Origin: Cloacibacterium rupense
GTDB taxonomy: Bacteria > Bacteroidota > Bacteroidia > Flavobacteriales > Weeksellaceae
Direction of reading: 5' to 3'
DNA: 64,000 bases
NCBI RefSeq assembly: GCF_014645495.1
Contig: NZ_BMLV01000001.1
Span: forward strand, 748,410 to 812,409
Part shown: positions 1 to 9,621 of the stretch, one piece after another
Layout of the letters: each line of letters starts with the position of its first letter
Numbering within the stretch: position 1 is the stretch's first letter
Notes under the pieces: model-generated
Seen by the model: only the letters and a program-made list of their open reading frames with translations
Database searches by the model: none
Told to the model about the DNA's origin: nothing
Position numbers and translations under genes: made by a program

Positions 1-603
1 TGGAACCAAATTATTCGGAATTCCGATAGGTAGTTCTCCTAATTTTGCAGATGGATGAGCTCCAATTGGATTAAAATACCTCAATAAAGTGATTTTTTTA
101 TGATGAGCAGTTGCGAAATCCTTCAGAATTTCTTCGCCCATTTGTTTGGTTTTTCCGTAAGAAGATTCAGGTAACTTCAGGGCTGTTTCTTCATCTATTG
201 GCATGGTATCGGCTTGTCCGTAAACGGTACAACTAGAACTGAAAATGAAATTAGAAATATTTCTTTCTTTCATTTCTTGCAAAAGATTGATGAGTGAAAA
301 CAGATTGTTTTCGTAATAATCTACTGGTTTTTCTTGAGATTCTCCTACCGCTTTATAAGCTGCAAAGTGAATGCAACCTTCGATTTGGTGAGCATCAAAA
401 ACTTGTTTTAAAAGCTCCTTTCTTTTTAAATCAAAAGGATAAAAAATAGGTTTCTTGCCCGTTATTTCTTCAATATTTTTGAGGATAAATTTTTCGGTGT
501 TTGATAAATCATCGATGATAACTACTTCAAAATTATTTTGGAGCAGTTCTACAACCGTGTGAGAACCAATATATCCTAATCCGCCTGTTACGAGTATTGT
601 CAT
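1..603 (-). CDS. galE: UDP-glucose 4-epimerase, partial (3' end outside window)
   Basis: Extended short-chain dehydrogenase that interconverts UDP-glucose and UDP-galactose in the cytoplasm with bound NAD. The visible 201 codons start at ATG 603 with the NAD-binding glycine motif TGGLGYIGS (residues 6-14). The SSSCTVYG stretch follows near residue 122, and the catalytic YGKTK near residue 149 gives the Tyr and Lys of the family. The C-terminal substrate-binding part lies beyond the left edge. The gene follows the DegT-type aminotransferase by 30 nt on the same strand, so the two are probably co-transcribed and serve surface polysaccharide sugar supply. Other extended SDR epimerases are possible, but the match to GalE over the visible part is close. 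Confidence 0.9.
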   Translation of the reverse strand, partial: MTILVTGGLGYIGSHTVVELLQNNFEVVIIDDLSNTEKFILKNIEEITGKKPIFYPFDLKRKELLKQVFDAHQIEGCIHFAAYKAVGESQEKPVDYYENNLFSLINLLQEMKERNISNFIFSSSCTVYGQADTMPIDEETALKLPESSYGKTKQMGEEILKDFATAHHKKITLLRYFNPIGAHPSAKLGELPIGIPNNLVP

Positions 604-633
604 GTTAAATTGTTTCGAATTTCTAGTTCAGAG

Positions 634-1758
634 TTATTTCATAAACTCTAATACAGAATCTGTAATGTATTTCAATTGTTCTTCATCTAATTCTGTGTGC
701 ATTGGTAAAGAAATTACTTGATCTAGCAATTTATCTGTATTCACAAAATCTGCATCATTTGATTCTTGGTAATACGCTTTTTGCTTTCTCAATGCCACAG
801 GATAATAAATCATCGCTGGAATTTCTTTTTCAGCTAAAAATGCCTGTAATTCATTGCGTTTTCCATTTAAAATCCTGAGAGTATATTGATGGAAAACGTG
901 AGTAGAATTTTCTGCTCTTTTTGGTGTTAAGATATGAGGATGATTGGCAAAAGCTTTGTCGTAATAATCTGCAGCGCTTCTTCTAGCAGTGTTATAAGTG
1001 TCTAAAAGCGGAAGTTTCACTCTTAGAACTGCAGCTTGTACACTGTCTAATCTAGAATTTACTCCTACTTCATCATGATAATATCTTTTGTACATTCCAT
1101 GATTTACAATTCCACGCATTTTGTAAGCCAAATCGTCATCATTGGTAAAAATGGCACCACCATCACCATAACAACCTAGATTTTTTGAAGGGAAGAAACT
1201 CGTAGTACCAATGGTTCCCATTGTTCCAGATTTTTGTACCGTTCCATCAGAAAAAGTAAAATCTGCACCAATCCCTTGACAATTATCTTCAATTACGTAC
1301 AAATTATGTTCTTTTGCGACTTCTAAAACCGCTTCCATATTGGCACATTGACCGAACAAATGAACAGGAATAATCGCTTTAGTTTTTGGGGTGATTGCTG
1401 CTTTTAATTTTTCAATATCAATATTAAAAGTATCATAATCTACATCTACCAAAACTGATTTTAACCTTAATAAATGGATAACTTCTACCGTAGCAGCAAA
1501 TGTGAAATCTGCGGTAATTACCTCATCACCTGGTTCTAATTGTAGCGCCATTAAAGCTATTTGAAGAGCGTCTGTTCCATTAGCACACGGAATTACGTGT
1601 TTTACACCTAAATACTCTTCTAATTCTTTTTGGAAATTCTGAACCTCTGGACCATTGATGAACATTGCACTTTGCATTACATTTAGTACCTTTTCATCTA
1701 CTTCATTTTTTATTTTTTGATACTGACTTTGCAAGTCAACCATTTGGATTTTTCTCAT
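634..1758 (-). CDS. DegT/DnrJ/EryC1-type sugar aminotransferase
   Basis: PLP-dependent aminotransferase of the DegT/DnrJ/EryC1 family (374 aa, a usual length), which transfers an amino group to a keto-sugar nucleotide during polysaccharide or glycan synthesis. The cofactor lysine is K192 in TSFFPSKNLGCYGDGG. An aspartate that contacts the pyridine nitrogen lies in VIEDNCQ (D158), and the PANGTDAL-like phosphate loop is CANGTDAL near residue 58. The ATG at 1758 is preceded by AT-rich sequence facing a divergent protease gene. The gene runs into galE with a 30-nt gap, which fits a nucleotide-sugar operon continuing to the left. The exact sugar substrate cannot be told from sequence. Confidence 0.9.
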   Translation of the reverse strand: MRKIQMVDLQSQYQKIKNEVDEKVLNVMQSAMFINGPEVQNFQKELEEYLGVKHVIPCANGTDALQIALMALQLEPGDEVITADFTFAATVEVIHLLRLKSVLVDVDYDTFNIDIEKLKAAITPKTKAIIPVHLFGQCANMEAVLEVAKEHNLYVIEDNCQGIGADFTFSDGTVQKSGTMGTIGTTSFFPSKNLGCYGDGGAIFTNDDDLAYKMRGIVNHGMYKRYYHDEVGVNSRLDSVQAAVLRVKLPLLDTYNTARRSAADYYDKAFANHPHILTPKRAENSTHVFHQYTLRILNGKRNELQAFLAEKEIPAMIYYPVALRKQKAYYQESNDADFVNTDKLLDQVISLPMHTELDEEQLKYITDSVLEFMK

Positions 1759-1874
1759 GAGAAATTTTTTGTAAAATTAATGATTTTATAGGTTTCTACG
1801 AAACAAGATTAAGCTTAAATATCAACATTGATGATAGATAAGAGAAAAAAAAATCAGATTGGATAAAAATATTA

Positions 1875-1882
1875 TATTTTTG
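1875..1882 (+). promoter_or_regulatory. Bacteroidetes -7 box for the subtilase gene
   Basis: TATTTTTG fits the TAnnTTTG -7 consensus of Bacteroidetes sigma-70 promoters. It lies 46 nt before the protease ATG. No clear -33 TTG sits at the usual 19-nt spacing, so this is a moderate call. Confidence 0.45.
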
Positions 1883-1927
1883 TATTATTAATGATTGTTT
1901 TAAAATCTGAATACGATATTTAAAAAT

Positions 1928-3526
1928 ATGAAAAATTATTTATCTTTTTTACTACTATACTGCAGTTTATTTACATTCTCTCAAACAGAATTGGTTTTTG
2001 TCTATTTCAAAGATAAGCCCAATGCATCAATATTTATTGCTAATCCTAGCACAGAATTGTCTCAAAAATCTATTACCAGAAGAGCCAATTTAAATATTCC
2101 AATTACCGAACAAGATGCCCCGATAGAAACATCTTATATACAAAATATAGAAAACCTAGGTTTTACTGTAACAGACCAATCGAAATGGTTAAATGGCGTT
2201 GCAGTAAATGCTACAGCTACACAAATTGCTCTATTGCAATCTGAACCATATGTCTTAAAAGTAGAAAGTTTTGTGAAAAACGCTACAACTACAAGACAAA
2301 ATAGAATTTCTAAAATAGAAAAATTTCAAAATTCTGCTACAGATTTTAATTATGGAAATTCTTTGGACCAAATCAATCAAATTAATCTTAGAAGTTTACA
2401 TGTAATTGGTTTCACTGGTGCAGGCATTAGCATAGCAGTTATAGATACTGGTTTTCCTACGGTAAATACTGGCTCTGCTTTTGCTAGAATTAGAAATAAC
2501 AATCAAATAAAAGGAGGATACAACTTCATCAATAAATCTATAGACATTTACAATACAAGTCTCAATTCACATGGGACCAATTGCTTGGGAATTATCGGAG
2601 GTTATATCGATGGTAATTTTGTAGGTGCTGCTCCTGATGCAGAATTTTATCTTTACGCAACAGAAAATGCATCTGTAGAAATTCCAGAAGAAGAAATGTA
2701 TTGGATAGAAGCTGCTGAAGAAGCTGATAGACAAGGTGTAGATATTATTTCTACCTCTTTGGGATATAACACTTTTGATGATTCTAGATATGATTATCAA
2801 TATAGTGACATGACGGGTCAAAAATCATTTATTGCAAGAGCAGCAGGAATAGCCTCAGATAAAGGAATCATAGTATTAATAGCCAACGGAAACGAAGGAA
2901 ACAAAACTTGGCAATATCTTACAACCCCTGCAGATAGCCCAAAAGTTTTTAGTATTGGAGCAGTAGACAGCAATGGTAATGCTTCAGCATTTAGCTCTTT
3001 TGGCCCCAATGCAATTGGCACTGTAAAACCAGATGCTACAGCCAGAGGAACGGCTACCTATTACACTTATAATAATTCTTCCTATTCTGGAAATGGGACT
3101 TCCTATTCTACTCCACTTTCTGCAGGAGGAGTTGCATGTCTTTTGCAAGCTCTTCCTAACTCTACCAATAGAGAAAACATCAAAAATAAATTAAGACAAA
3201 CTGCATCATTATACCCTAGTTATGATAACCAAAGAGGCTACGGAGTATTGAATTTCGGAAATACACTCAATTCTCTTTTAGCCACCTCAGAGAGTATTTT
3301 AGAAAAAACTGTAAATGTTTTCCCAATTCCCGCTCAAAGCGAAATTAATATAGAAACCACTAAAAAAATAACTGGTATATCTATTTACAATACTTTAGGA
3401 CAGCTTATTAAAAATATTAATTCTAACTATAAAAAAATCAGTCTAGATTCTCTCCCGAAAGGAATTTATTATCTAAAAATCAACATTGAAAACAGCCAAG
3501 TGATTAAAAAAATTATAAAAGAATAG
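1928..3526 (+). CDS. Secreted S8 subtilisin-family protease with T9SS sorting tail
   Basis: Secreted serine protease of 532 aa. A signal peptide ends near FTFSQ (residue 19). The prodomain runs to about residue 150. The catalytic triad is visible as D173 in VIDTGFP, H215 in NSHGTNCLG and S392 in GNGTSYSTP, with the oxyanion asparagine in IANGNEG near N320. The last 70 residues, beginning VNVFPIPAQ and ending in a basic tail (KKIIKE), look like a type A C-terminal domain for the Por/type IX secretion system. The protein therefore probably crosses the outer membrane and is anchored or released at the surface. It stands alone and convergent with the next gene, whose stop is only 3 nt away. Substrate unknown. 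Confidence 0.9.
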   Translation: MKNYLSFLLLYCSLFTFSQTELVFVYFKDKPNASIFIANPSTELSQKSITRRANLNIPITEQDAPIETSYIQNIENLGFTVTDQSKWLNGVAVNATATQIALLQSEPYVLKVESFVKNATTTRQNRISKIEKFQNSATDFNYGNSLDQINQINLRSLHVIGFTGAGISIAVIDTGFPTVNTGSAFARIRNNNQIKGGYNFINKSIDIYNTSLNSHGTNCLGIIGGYIDGNFVGAAPDAEFYLYATENASVEIPEEEMYWIEAAEEADRQGVDIISTSLGYNTFDDSRYDYQYSDMTGQKSFIARAAGIASDKGIIVLIANGNEGNKTWQYLTTPADSPKVFSIGAVDSNGNASAFSSFGPNAIGTVKPDATARGTATYYTYNNSSYSGNGTSYSTPLSAGGVACLLQALPNSTNRENIKNKLRQTASLYPSYDNQRGYGVLNFGNTLNSLLATSESILEKTVNVFPIPAQSEINIETTKKITGISIYNTLGQLIKNINSNYKKISLDSLPKGIYYLKINIENSQVIKKIIKE

Positions 3527-3528
3527 AA

Positions 3529-5247
3529 TCAAATGCTTTTAAGGAATTCTATCAGGCTTTCATCTTTTTTCAGTCCAAGTTTTGATTTTATTTTACTTTT
3601 ATAAACCCGTACACTTCCATCTGTTATTTTTTCTAAAACTGATATTTCTTTGGCACTAAGGTCTAATCTAAAATAAACACAAAATTGAAGCTCCTGCTCA
3701 TTTAAAAAAGGATATTTATCTGATAGTAGTTTGATAAACTGTTTATTTTCTGCAGAACTTTCATCAGAAAAACCTATACTTTTTTTATCAATTCCTATTA
3801 GGTTGTTCATATCAAAATAAAGTTCTCTAAGAACTTGTTCTGCATTTTCAGCATCAGATTTTCTTACTTTTTTTATTTTGTCTAGAAAAACTTTTTCGGT
3901 TTCTTGTTTCAAATTAAGATTGAGATGCAGATTTTTTATCTTCTCATTTTTTATTAACAAATCTTGCTCCATCAGTTTTTTTTGTTGTTCACTGATTAGA
4001 TTTTTACTTACGAAGAGTTGCTTATCCTTCTTTCTTTTGTTGTATAATAAAATATAAGTAGCTACAAAAATTACGATAATCAAGAAAAAAGTGAAACTCA
4101 TCCAAAATATTTTTCTATTCTGCCTTTCTACTTGATAATCAAACTTTTGATTTACATTTTCAATGATATTTTTATTAAGCAAATTAGAAATTTCTGCAAA
4201 TTGCTCCTTTTTCAAATGGGCATTTTTTTCATTGAGGTCGTTTAGTTTTTGAGCGTAAAATTCTGCATCGCTAACATTACCCATTTTAAACGAATAATCT
4301 AATAAAATTGACGCAAATACTTTCTTAAATTCGTCATTATGCTCTATGTTACTTTCATATACTTTTTTTAAAAATATGATTAAATCATCTCTTTCGCGTA
4401 ACAATGATTGATTAGAGTAACAATGATACAAATTAAAAATAAGCGCAGATCTTTCATTTACTTTTTGGGGATTTAACTTTAGATAATCTAACACTTTCCC
4501 CCAGTTATACAATGTATTTTTTCTATCAGACAAATCATAATAAACCTCGCCTAAATTACTATAAACCAAATATTTAAAATCTAAAACTTCCTCAGTAATA
4601 TTTTGAATTTTGGGCAAATAAGAAAGTGATTTTTCAAATTCTTCAATACTTTTTTTGTATTGTTTTTGCTTTGCGAATACCAATCCGAAATTATTATGCA
4701 TAGATGATATGTACAAATAATCTGATGACTTGTAATGACTCAAAGCTAACCTGAAGAAATATAGCGCTTGATTATACTCTTTTAGATTAAAATACAATTT
4801 CCCTTTAAGATGGTACAAATGAGGAATTAAATTACTTTTTTTATTGTATTGAAGTTCATTTGCAATAGCTTCATTGATGTACTTAAGACTAATTTCGGAA
4901 GAAAAGCCTTCTAGATAATTAGCAATAGAATTATTAGCTTCTGTAGTGATTATTGGGTATTTGCCATTATTAAGTTTTAAAACTTCATTAGATGTGATAA
5001 AGAATTGAACCCCATTTTTTTTTAAATCATAGAAATACAAAGAAGCATATTTAAAAGCCAAAAGATAATCTTCATTTCCTGTATTTTTAAACTTTTGAAA
5101 CTCTTCCTTTCTAATTTCATTTATTACATTTTTATGGTTAATCGCTTTACTCAGTTTTAAGTTTAGCTCAATGAAATACTCATGAGGTAAATCGGCATAT
5201 AATACATTCGAAAGGAAGACTAAAAATAAAAATATTCTGTTTGGCAT
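3529..5247 (-). CDS. Membrane-anchored TPR protein with C-terminal LuxR-like HTH
   Basis: A 572-aa protein of a type common in Flavobacteriia. It has an N-terminal signal/anchor (MPNRIFLFLVFLSNVLYA), tetratricopeptide repeats over about residues 100-350, one transmembrane helix near residue 385-405 (FFLIIVIFVATYILLY), a coiled coil, and a C-terminal helix-turn-helix (about 510-572) with the phrase DLSAKEISVLEKITDGSVRVYKSKIKSKL cut here only for description. The arrangement suggests a periplasmic TPR sensor joined to a cytoplasmic DNA-binding domain. The target genes are not evident. Its stop lies 3 nt from the convergent subtilase gene. A terminator-like hairpin at 5303-5325 lies upstream on the same strand. 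Confidence 0.8.
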   Translation of the reverse strand: MPNRIFLFLVFLSNVLYADLPHEYFIELNLKLSKAINHKNVINEIRKEEFQKFKNTGNEDYLLAFKYASLYFYDLKKNGVQFFITSNEVLKLNNGKYPIITTEANNSIANYLEGFSSEISLKYINEAIANELQYNKKSNLIPHLYHLKGKLYFNLKEYNQALYFFRLALSHYKSSDYLYISSMHNNFGLVFAKQKQYKKSIEEFEKSLSYLPKIQNITEEVLDFKYLVYSNLGEVYYDLSDRKNTLYNWGKVLDYLKLNPQKVNERSALIFNLYHCYSNQSLLRERDDLIIFLKKVYESNIEHNDEFKKVFASILLDYSFKMGNVSDAEFYAQKLNDLNEKNAHLKKEQFAEISNLLNKNIIENVNQKFDYQVERQNRKIFWMSFTFFLIIVIFVATYILLYNKRKKDKQLFVSKNLISEQQKKLMEQDLLIKNEKIKNLHLNLNLKQETEKVFLDKIKKVRKSDAENAEQVLRELYFDMNNLIGIDKKSIGFSDESSAENKQFIKLLSDKYPFLNEQELQFCVYFRLDLSAKEISVLEKITDGSVRVYKSKIKSKLGLKKDESLIEFLKSI

Positions 5248-5302
5248 TTATTTATATCTAAAATATTGATAAAAATAATGAATTTAATTTACAATAAAAA
5301 AA

Positions 5303-5325
5303 TCTCCAGCTGCAATAGCTAGAGA
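5303..5325 (-). terminator. Terminator-like hairpin upstream of the TPR regulator
   Basis: On the minus strand, TCTCTAGCT and AGCTGGAGA pair with one mismatch around a 5-nt loop and are followed by a run of seven T. It lies upstream of the TPR regulator, so it would end a short separate transcript or attenuate the regulator gene. Confidence 0.45.
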
Positions 5326-5657
5326 ATTTCAATAACAGTTTTGTTTTAATAGATTATCTAAAGCAAAATGAAATAAAAGAATTAAAATCATTGAACTTTA
5401 AAATGAAATGAATGATAAGCCTGAACGTTTTTTATAATTCATTATTAAAACAAAATTAGTACATATCAACTTAATAAATATAAGTTTTCAAGACGCGCAT
5501 CATTAATTAACATCAATAAAAACGCAAATACCTAATTTACAAACAGTTAACTACAATGCAATTAATACTTTTTCATTAAAAAAAACTAGAATTCAGCTAA
5601 AAAAACCTACTATTATAAACAATAAGTCTAGTGAATAAGATGCAGTTCAATAAAAAA

Positions 5658-5677
5658 GAGAAGCAAAATTGCTTCTC
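5658..5677 (-). terminator. Intrinsic terminator of ppc
   Basis: GAGAAGCAA and TTGCTTCTC form a perfect stem. On the minus strand it is followed by TTTTTT, just after the ppc stop codon. Confidence 0.85.
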
Positions 5678-5682
5678 CTTTT

Positions 5683-8229
5683 TTACGCTGAATTTCTACT
5701 GGCATTAATATTACCGAATAGTGACCTGGTCACTAATTTTTCTAGTGCTTCTCGTTTTCCTTCGTCTTTTTGAAGTTTTATTAAAGCATATTGTTGTATG
5801 CTGAGCAATGGCAAAACTATTTTTTCTCTAATTTTTACTGATTTTCTTCCTACAGGTTCTTCTTCCATCAAGGTTTTGAAACCCGTTATTTCAAACATCA
5901 TTTCTTTAGACAGATTATATTCGTTAAACAGAATTTGCCAAAATTCACCAAATTTAGGATGGTTTTTCATGTAATAAGTCAACGGGAAATAAGACTTATT
6001 CATGGCCATCATAGAATTGAGCACTAATGTTTTAAAGAAATCAGAATTTCTAAATAAGTCTTTCACTTCCTCTATTCTACCTTCTGATTTCAGTTTTGCT
6101 ATTGATGTACCGAAACCAAAGAAACCTGGAACGTTTTGCTTCAATTGACTCCAACTTCCTACAAACGGAATGGCTCTAAGGTCTTCAAATTTCAATTCAT
6201 TACCTGCACCACGTTTGCTAGGTCTACTACCAATATTGGTTTTTCCGTAATATTGAAGCGTGCTTATTTCTTGTAAATAAGGTACAAAAAGCGGGTGCTG
6301 TTTCAGTGCAGAATATTTTGCGTAACTATTTTTAGCCAATTCTTCTATGAGTTTTCGTTCATCATCTGTAATATCTTTTTTATGATTTTTGAAAACTTCA
6401 TTTTCAATTCCTGCCGTTAATAATTGTTCAAAATTATATTTTGCTTGGTCTTTATTCCCAAAAACAGAGGTAATTGTTTGCCCTTGAATTGTCAATTCTA
6501 TTTTATTATTTGCAATCGTTTTTCCTTGCGAAGCGTAAAACTGGTGAGTTTTTCCGCCACCTCTAGCTGGTGGACCACCTCTACCATCAAAGAAAATAAC
6601 CTTCACTTCATTTTCTTCCGAAACTTTAGTCAATTTTTCTTTGGTACTATAAATTTCCCAGTTTGCTTTTAGGTACCCCCCATCTTTAGTTCCGTCTGAA
6701 AAGCCTAACATAATGGTTTGCCATTGATTTCTCTTCGCCAAATGTTTTTGATAAATAGGGTCATTATAAAGATTTCTCATGACTTCTTCAGCATCAGCCA
6801 AACCTTCCATCGTCTCGAAAAGAGGCACTATATCTACATTAATTTCCTCGTCTTGATAACCGCATACTTTGAAAAGTGCAAAAACATTCATTACATCTTC
6901 TACGGTGTCAGAGTTTGAAATAATGTATCTGTGCATTCCTCTTTCTCCGTTGCTTTGTTGAATTTTCTTTACATTAACTACACTTTTTAGGGTTTCTCTG
7001 GTTATTTCATCTTCGAAATCATCTGGATTTGCAATAATATTTTCATTCATTAAAACTTCTACTTTTTCAGAATTTTTCAATGAAGAAATGTCCCTATTGG
7101 CATATTTTTCAACAATTTCATCTATTACTTTCTGGTGAATTCTACTATCTTGTCTGATGTCTAAAGTAGCAAAATGTGTCCCAAAAATCTTTATACGATC
7201 TCTATAATCTTCTAATAAATTTTTAAAAAGACCATTGTGTTGAGATTCTAAAATCTGTTGCGCATCATGTAAATAAGATAAAATATGACTTGCGGTAATA
7301 GATTTTTCTTTCCCAAAAATGTTTTCGTAAAGTTCATTGCTCAGCTTTTCTAATACCTCTGAAACTCCCCTGAAACTCAATCTTCTCCTCAAACTTTTCA
7401 GATGATTGTAATAGTTTTTAAGAATAGAAACTCTCAGTTCTTCTGCTACTTTCAGGGTAACATCTGCCGTTACAAAAGGATTGCCGTCTCTATCACCACC
7501 CGGCCAAAAACCTAACTGAATTACATCTTGATGAATTTCAAAATTATTGGCAGAAAAAGACTCTTTCAGTTTTTTATACAATTCTCCGAAAGCATCATAA
7601 TATACATTTCTCAGATAATAAATAATACTTAGTGCTTCATCTAATGGAGTCGGCCTTTCCTTATTTACAAAAGGAGTTTTACCTAATTGCTGAAGCAGTA
7701 AATCTATCTCAGAAATATCATCTTTGAGAATAGCCGCACGCAAATCGTGTAAAATTCGCTGTACAGAATTGGGGTAAAATTGGGTAGGGTGCGCCGTAAA
7801 AACCACCTTAATCCCAAAATCTTCTAATTTCGCTTGAACTTTAGAAAATTGATGCTCTTGTATCGCTCTTTCGTGGAGCTGCATTACGGTACCAGCATCA
7901 CTCTCTGAGTGTAACTGAGAAAAAGCGGCATCTTCTATACTATCAAAAAGCACTACTTGCCTTTCGATGTATTGTATTATCTTGAATAAAAGTTCTAGCT
8001 TTTGGTCTTCGGTTTCTAGTTCTGTGTGTTTCTTAAAAAACTCTTCCACTATTTCTTCTGGAGATTTCCCTTCCTCATAACCATCCCTGCTTTCCTCATA
8101 CAAAAACGGGAGCAACATACCAATATTGGTCATTTTATCATACGGAAGACTCATAAATAGACTATTGTAAATCTGGAACTTAGTCTCTACAACCTGTCGG
8201 AATTTTTCTAATCGGGCTTCATTTATCAT
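5683..8229 (-). CDS. ppc: Phosphoenolpyruvate carboxylase
   Basis: Carboxylates phosphoenolpyruvate with bicarbonate to oxaloacetate, refilling the TCA cycle in the cytoplasm. The protein has 848 aa, close to the usual 850-930. The catalytic-histidine block VFTAHPTQFYPNSVQR is near residue 145, the PEP-binding GFWPGGDRDGNPFV near 240, and the glycine-rich loop appears as FFDGRGGPPARGGGKTHQF near 550. Several signature blocks differ from the enterobacterial form: FSDGTKDGGY replaces the usual YSDSAKDAG, and PGFFGFG replaces the C-terminal LPAWLG block. This matches a divergent Bacteroidetes subgroup, as I recall it. The gene is single, with its own terminator, and is divergent from the alcohol dehydrogenase gene. 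Confidence 0.93.
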   Translation of the reverse strand: MINEARLEKFRQVVETKFQIYNSLFMSLPYDKMTNIGMLLPFLYEESRDGYEEGKSPEEIVEEFFKKHTELETEDQKLELLFKIIQYIERQVVLFDSIEDAAFSQLHSESDAGTVMQLHERAIQEHQFSKVQAKLEDFGIKVVFTAHPTQFYPNSVQRILHDLRAAILKDDISEIDLLLQQLGKTPFVNKERPTPLDEALSIIYYLRNVYYDAFGELYKKLKESFSANNFEIHQDVIQLGFWPGGDRDGNPFVTADVTLKVAEELRVSILKNYYNHLKSLRRRLSFRGVSEVLEKLSNELYENIFGKEKSITASHILSYLHDAQQILESQHNGLFKNLLEDYRDRIKIFGTHFATLDIRQDSRIHQKVIDEIVEKYANRDISSLKNSEKVEVLMNENIIANPDDFEDEITRETLKSVVNVKKIQQSNGERGMHRYIISNSDTVEDVMNVFALFKVCGYQDEEINVDIVPLFETMEGLADAEEVMRNLYNDPIYQKHLAKRNQWQTIMLGFSDGTKDGGYLKANWEIYSTKEKLTKVSEENEVKVIFFDGRGGPPARGGGKTHQFYASQGKTIANNKIELTIQGQTITSVFGNKDQAKYNFEQLLTAGIENEVFKNHKKDITDDERKLIEELAKNSYAKYSALKQHPLFVPYLQEISTLQYYGKTNIGSRPSKRGAGNELKFEDLRAIPFVGSWSQLKQNVPGFFGFGTSIAKLKSEGRIEEVKDLFRNSDFFKTLVLNSMMAMNKSYFPLTYYMKNHPKFGEFWQILFNEYNLSKEMMFEITGFKTLMEEEPVGRKSVKIREKIVLPLLSIQQYALIKLQKDEGKREALEKLVTRSLFGNINASRNSA

Positions 8230-8353
8230 ATAACAAATTTAGGAAAAACTCTTAAAATTAAGTATATTATTGAATATTTCTATGTTAACTTTATATGAAA
8301 TTTTAATTTTTATCATTTTCTAATTCGTAATTTTGAAGAAAAATTTTAAGAAT

Positions 8354-9517
8354 ATGTTAAACTTTGAATTTAAAAATCCTACAAAAATTATTTTCGGTAA
8401 AGGTGAGATTGCAAAAATCTCTAGAGAAATTCCGAAAACAGAAAAGATATTGGTACTCTATGGTGGTGGAAGCATAAAATCTAATGGTGTCTATGACCAA
8501 GTAAAATCTGCACTAGAAGGTTATGAATGGGAAGAATTCGGTGGAATTCCTGCCAATCCAGAATATGAAGTTTTAATGGAAGCTTTAAAAATTATTAAAG
8601 AAAAAAACATTACTTATATGCTGGCTGTAGGTGGTGGTTCTGTAATAGATGGCGTAAAATTTCTTTCGGCTGCCGCTAAATACGAAGGTGAACCTTGGGA
8701 TATTTTACAAAAAGGAATAAGAACCGAGGAAGGAAAAGGACTTCCTTTCGCTTCTGTACTTACTTTACCTGCTACTGGTTCTGAAATGAATTCTGGTTCT
8801 GTAATTTCTAGAAGAGCTACCAAACAAAAATTAGCCATGGGCGGTCCTGGGCTTTTCCCTGTTTTTTCAGTTTTAGACCCAGAAGTTATTCGTTCTATTC
8901 CTAAAAAACAAATTGCCAACGGAATTACAGATGCATACACACACGTTTTGGAGCAATATATGACTGTGAAAACTTCGGCAACATTACAAGACAGATTTGC
9001 GGAAAGCATCTTACAAACTTTACAAGAAATAGCTCCGAAAATGATGGAAGATGAGTTTGATTATGATGCAGCAGCTAACTTTATGTGGAGTTGTACGATG
9101 GCTCTTAATGGTTTAATTCAAAAAGGAGTAACTTCTGACTGGGCAGTTCATATGATGGGGCACGAACTAACTGCTCAATTTGGCATAGACCACGCTAGAA
9201 CTTTGGCAGTGATTGCACCTAGCCATTACCGATACAATTTTGAGGCTAAAAAAGAAAAACTAGCACAATACGCAGAAAGAGTTTGGAATGTAACCGAAGG
9301 TTCTCTAGAAGAAAAAGCCAACAAAGGAATAGAATATTTAGAAAAATTCTTCCAAAGCTTAGGAATTGCCACCAAACTATCAGACTACACCGAAAATTAT
9401 GAAGGGACTGCCGAATTGGTAGAAAAAACTTTCCTTGATAGAAAATGGTTAGCTCTAGGTGAAAGAGGAATTGTAAAACCTGAAGATGCTAAGAAAATTG
9501 TAGAAATGGCATATTAA
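8354..9517 (+). CDS. Iron-containing alcohol dehydrogenase, YqhD-like aldehyde reductase
   Basis: Group III metal-dependent alcohol dehydrogenase (387 aa), probably an NADPH-dependent reductase of short aldehydes like YqhD. The start ATG at 8354 is chosen because the protein then begins MLNFEFKNPTKIIFGKG, typical of the family. An upstream in-frame TTG at 8333 would only add seven residues. Nucleotide-binding motif AVGGGSVIDG is near residue 93. Metal ligands are visible in TDAYTHVLEQ, MMGHEL and IDHARTLA. The segment SGSVISRRATKQK is characteristic of the YqhD/BDH branch. It is monocistronic with a strong terminator. Physiological substrate not deducible. Confidence 0.9.
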   Translation: MLNFEFKNPTKIIFGKGEIAKISREIPKTEKILVLYGGGSIKSNGVYDQVKSALEGYEWEEFGGIPANPEYEVLMEALKIIKEKNITYMLAVGGGSVIDGVKFLSAAAKYEGEPWDILQKGIRTEEGKGLPFASVLTLPATGSEMNSGSVISRRATKQKLAMGGPGLFPVFSVLDPEVIRSIPKKQIANGITDAYTHVLEQYMTVKTSATLQDRFAESILQTLQEIAPKMMEDEFDYDAAANFMWSCTMALNGLIQKGVTSDWAVHMMGHELTAQFGIDHARTLAVIAPSHYRYNFEAKKEKLAQYAERVWNVTEGSLEEKANKGIEYLEKFFQSLGIATKLSDYTENYEGTAELVEKTFLDRKWLALGERGIVKPEDAKKIVEMAY

Positions 9518-9539
9518 TGCTTACTTTCAATATGATATT

Positions 9540-9569
9540 AATCGGTTTCAAAACATTTTGAGACCGATT
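9540..9569 (+). terminator. Terminator after the alcohol dehydrogenase
   Basis: A 14-bp stem (AATCGGTTTCAAAA with TTTTGAGACCGATT, one wobble) with a 2-nt gap, followed by TTTATTTTT. Confidence 0.85.
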
Positions 9570-9621
9570 TTTATTTTTAAATCAAAATTTTTATACATTT
9601 ACACAAATCAAAACTAATACT

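Larger units (their letters stand above)
5248..5682. other. 435-nt gene-free stretch between PEP carboxylase and the TPR regulator
   Basis: AT-rich and without a convincing gene. It holds the ppc terminator (5658-5677), a second minus-strand terminator-like hairpin (5303-5325), and two tiny minus-strand reading frames, MNYKKRSGLSFISF and MILILLFHFALDNLLKQNCY. Neither frame has supporting context. A TAATTTTG -7-like box lies just upstream of the first. A short minus-strand RNA ending at the hairpin is possible. Confidence 0.4.

Noticed and set aside
2567-3021. Opposite-strand reading frames inside the subtilase gene
   Set aside because: They are antisense shadows with no known domain, lying fully within a gene that has an intact catalytic triad.
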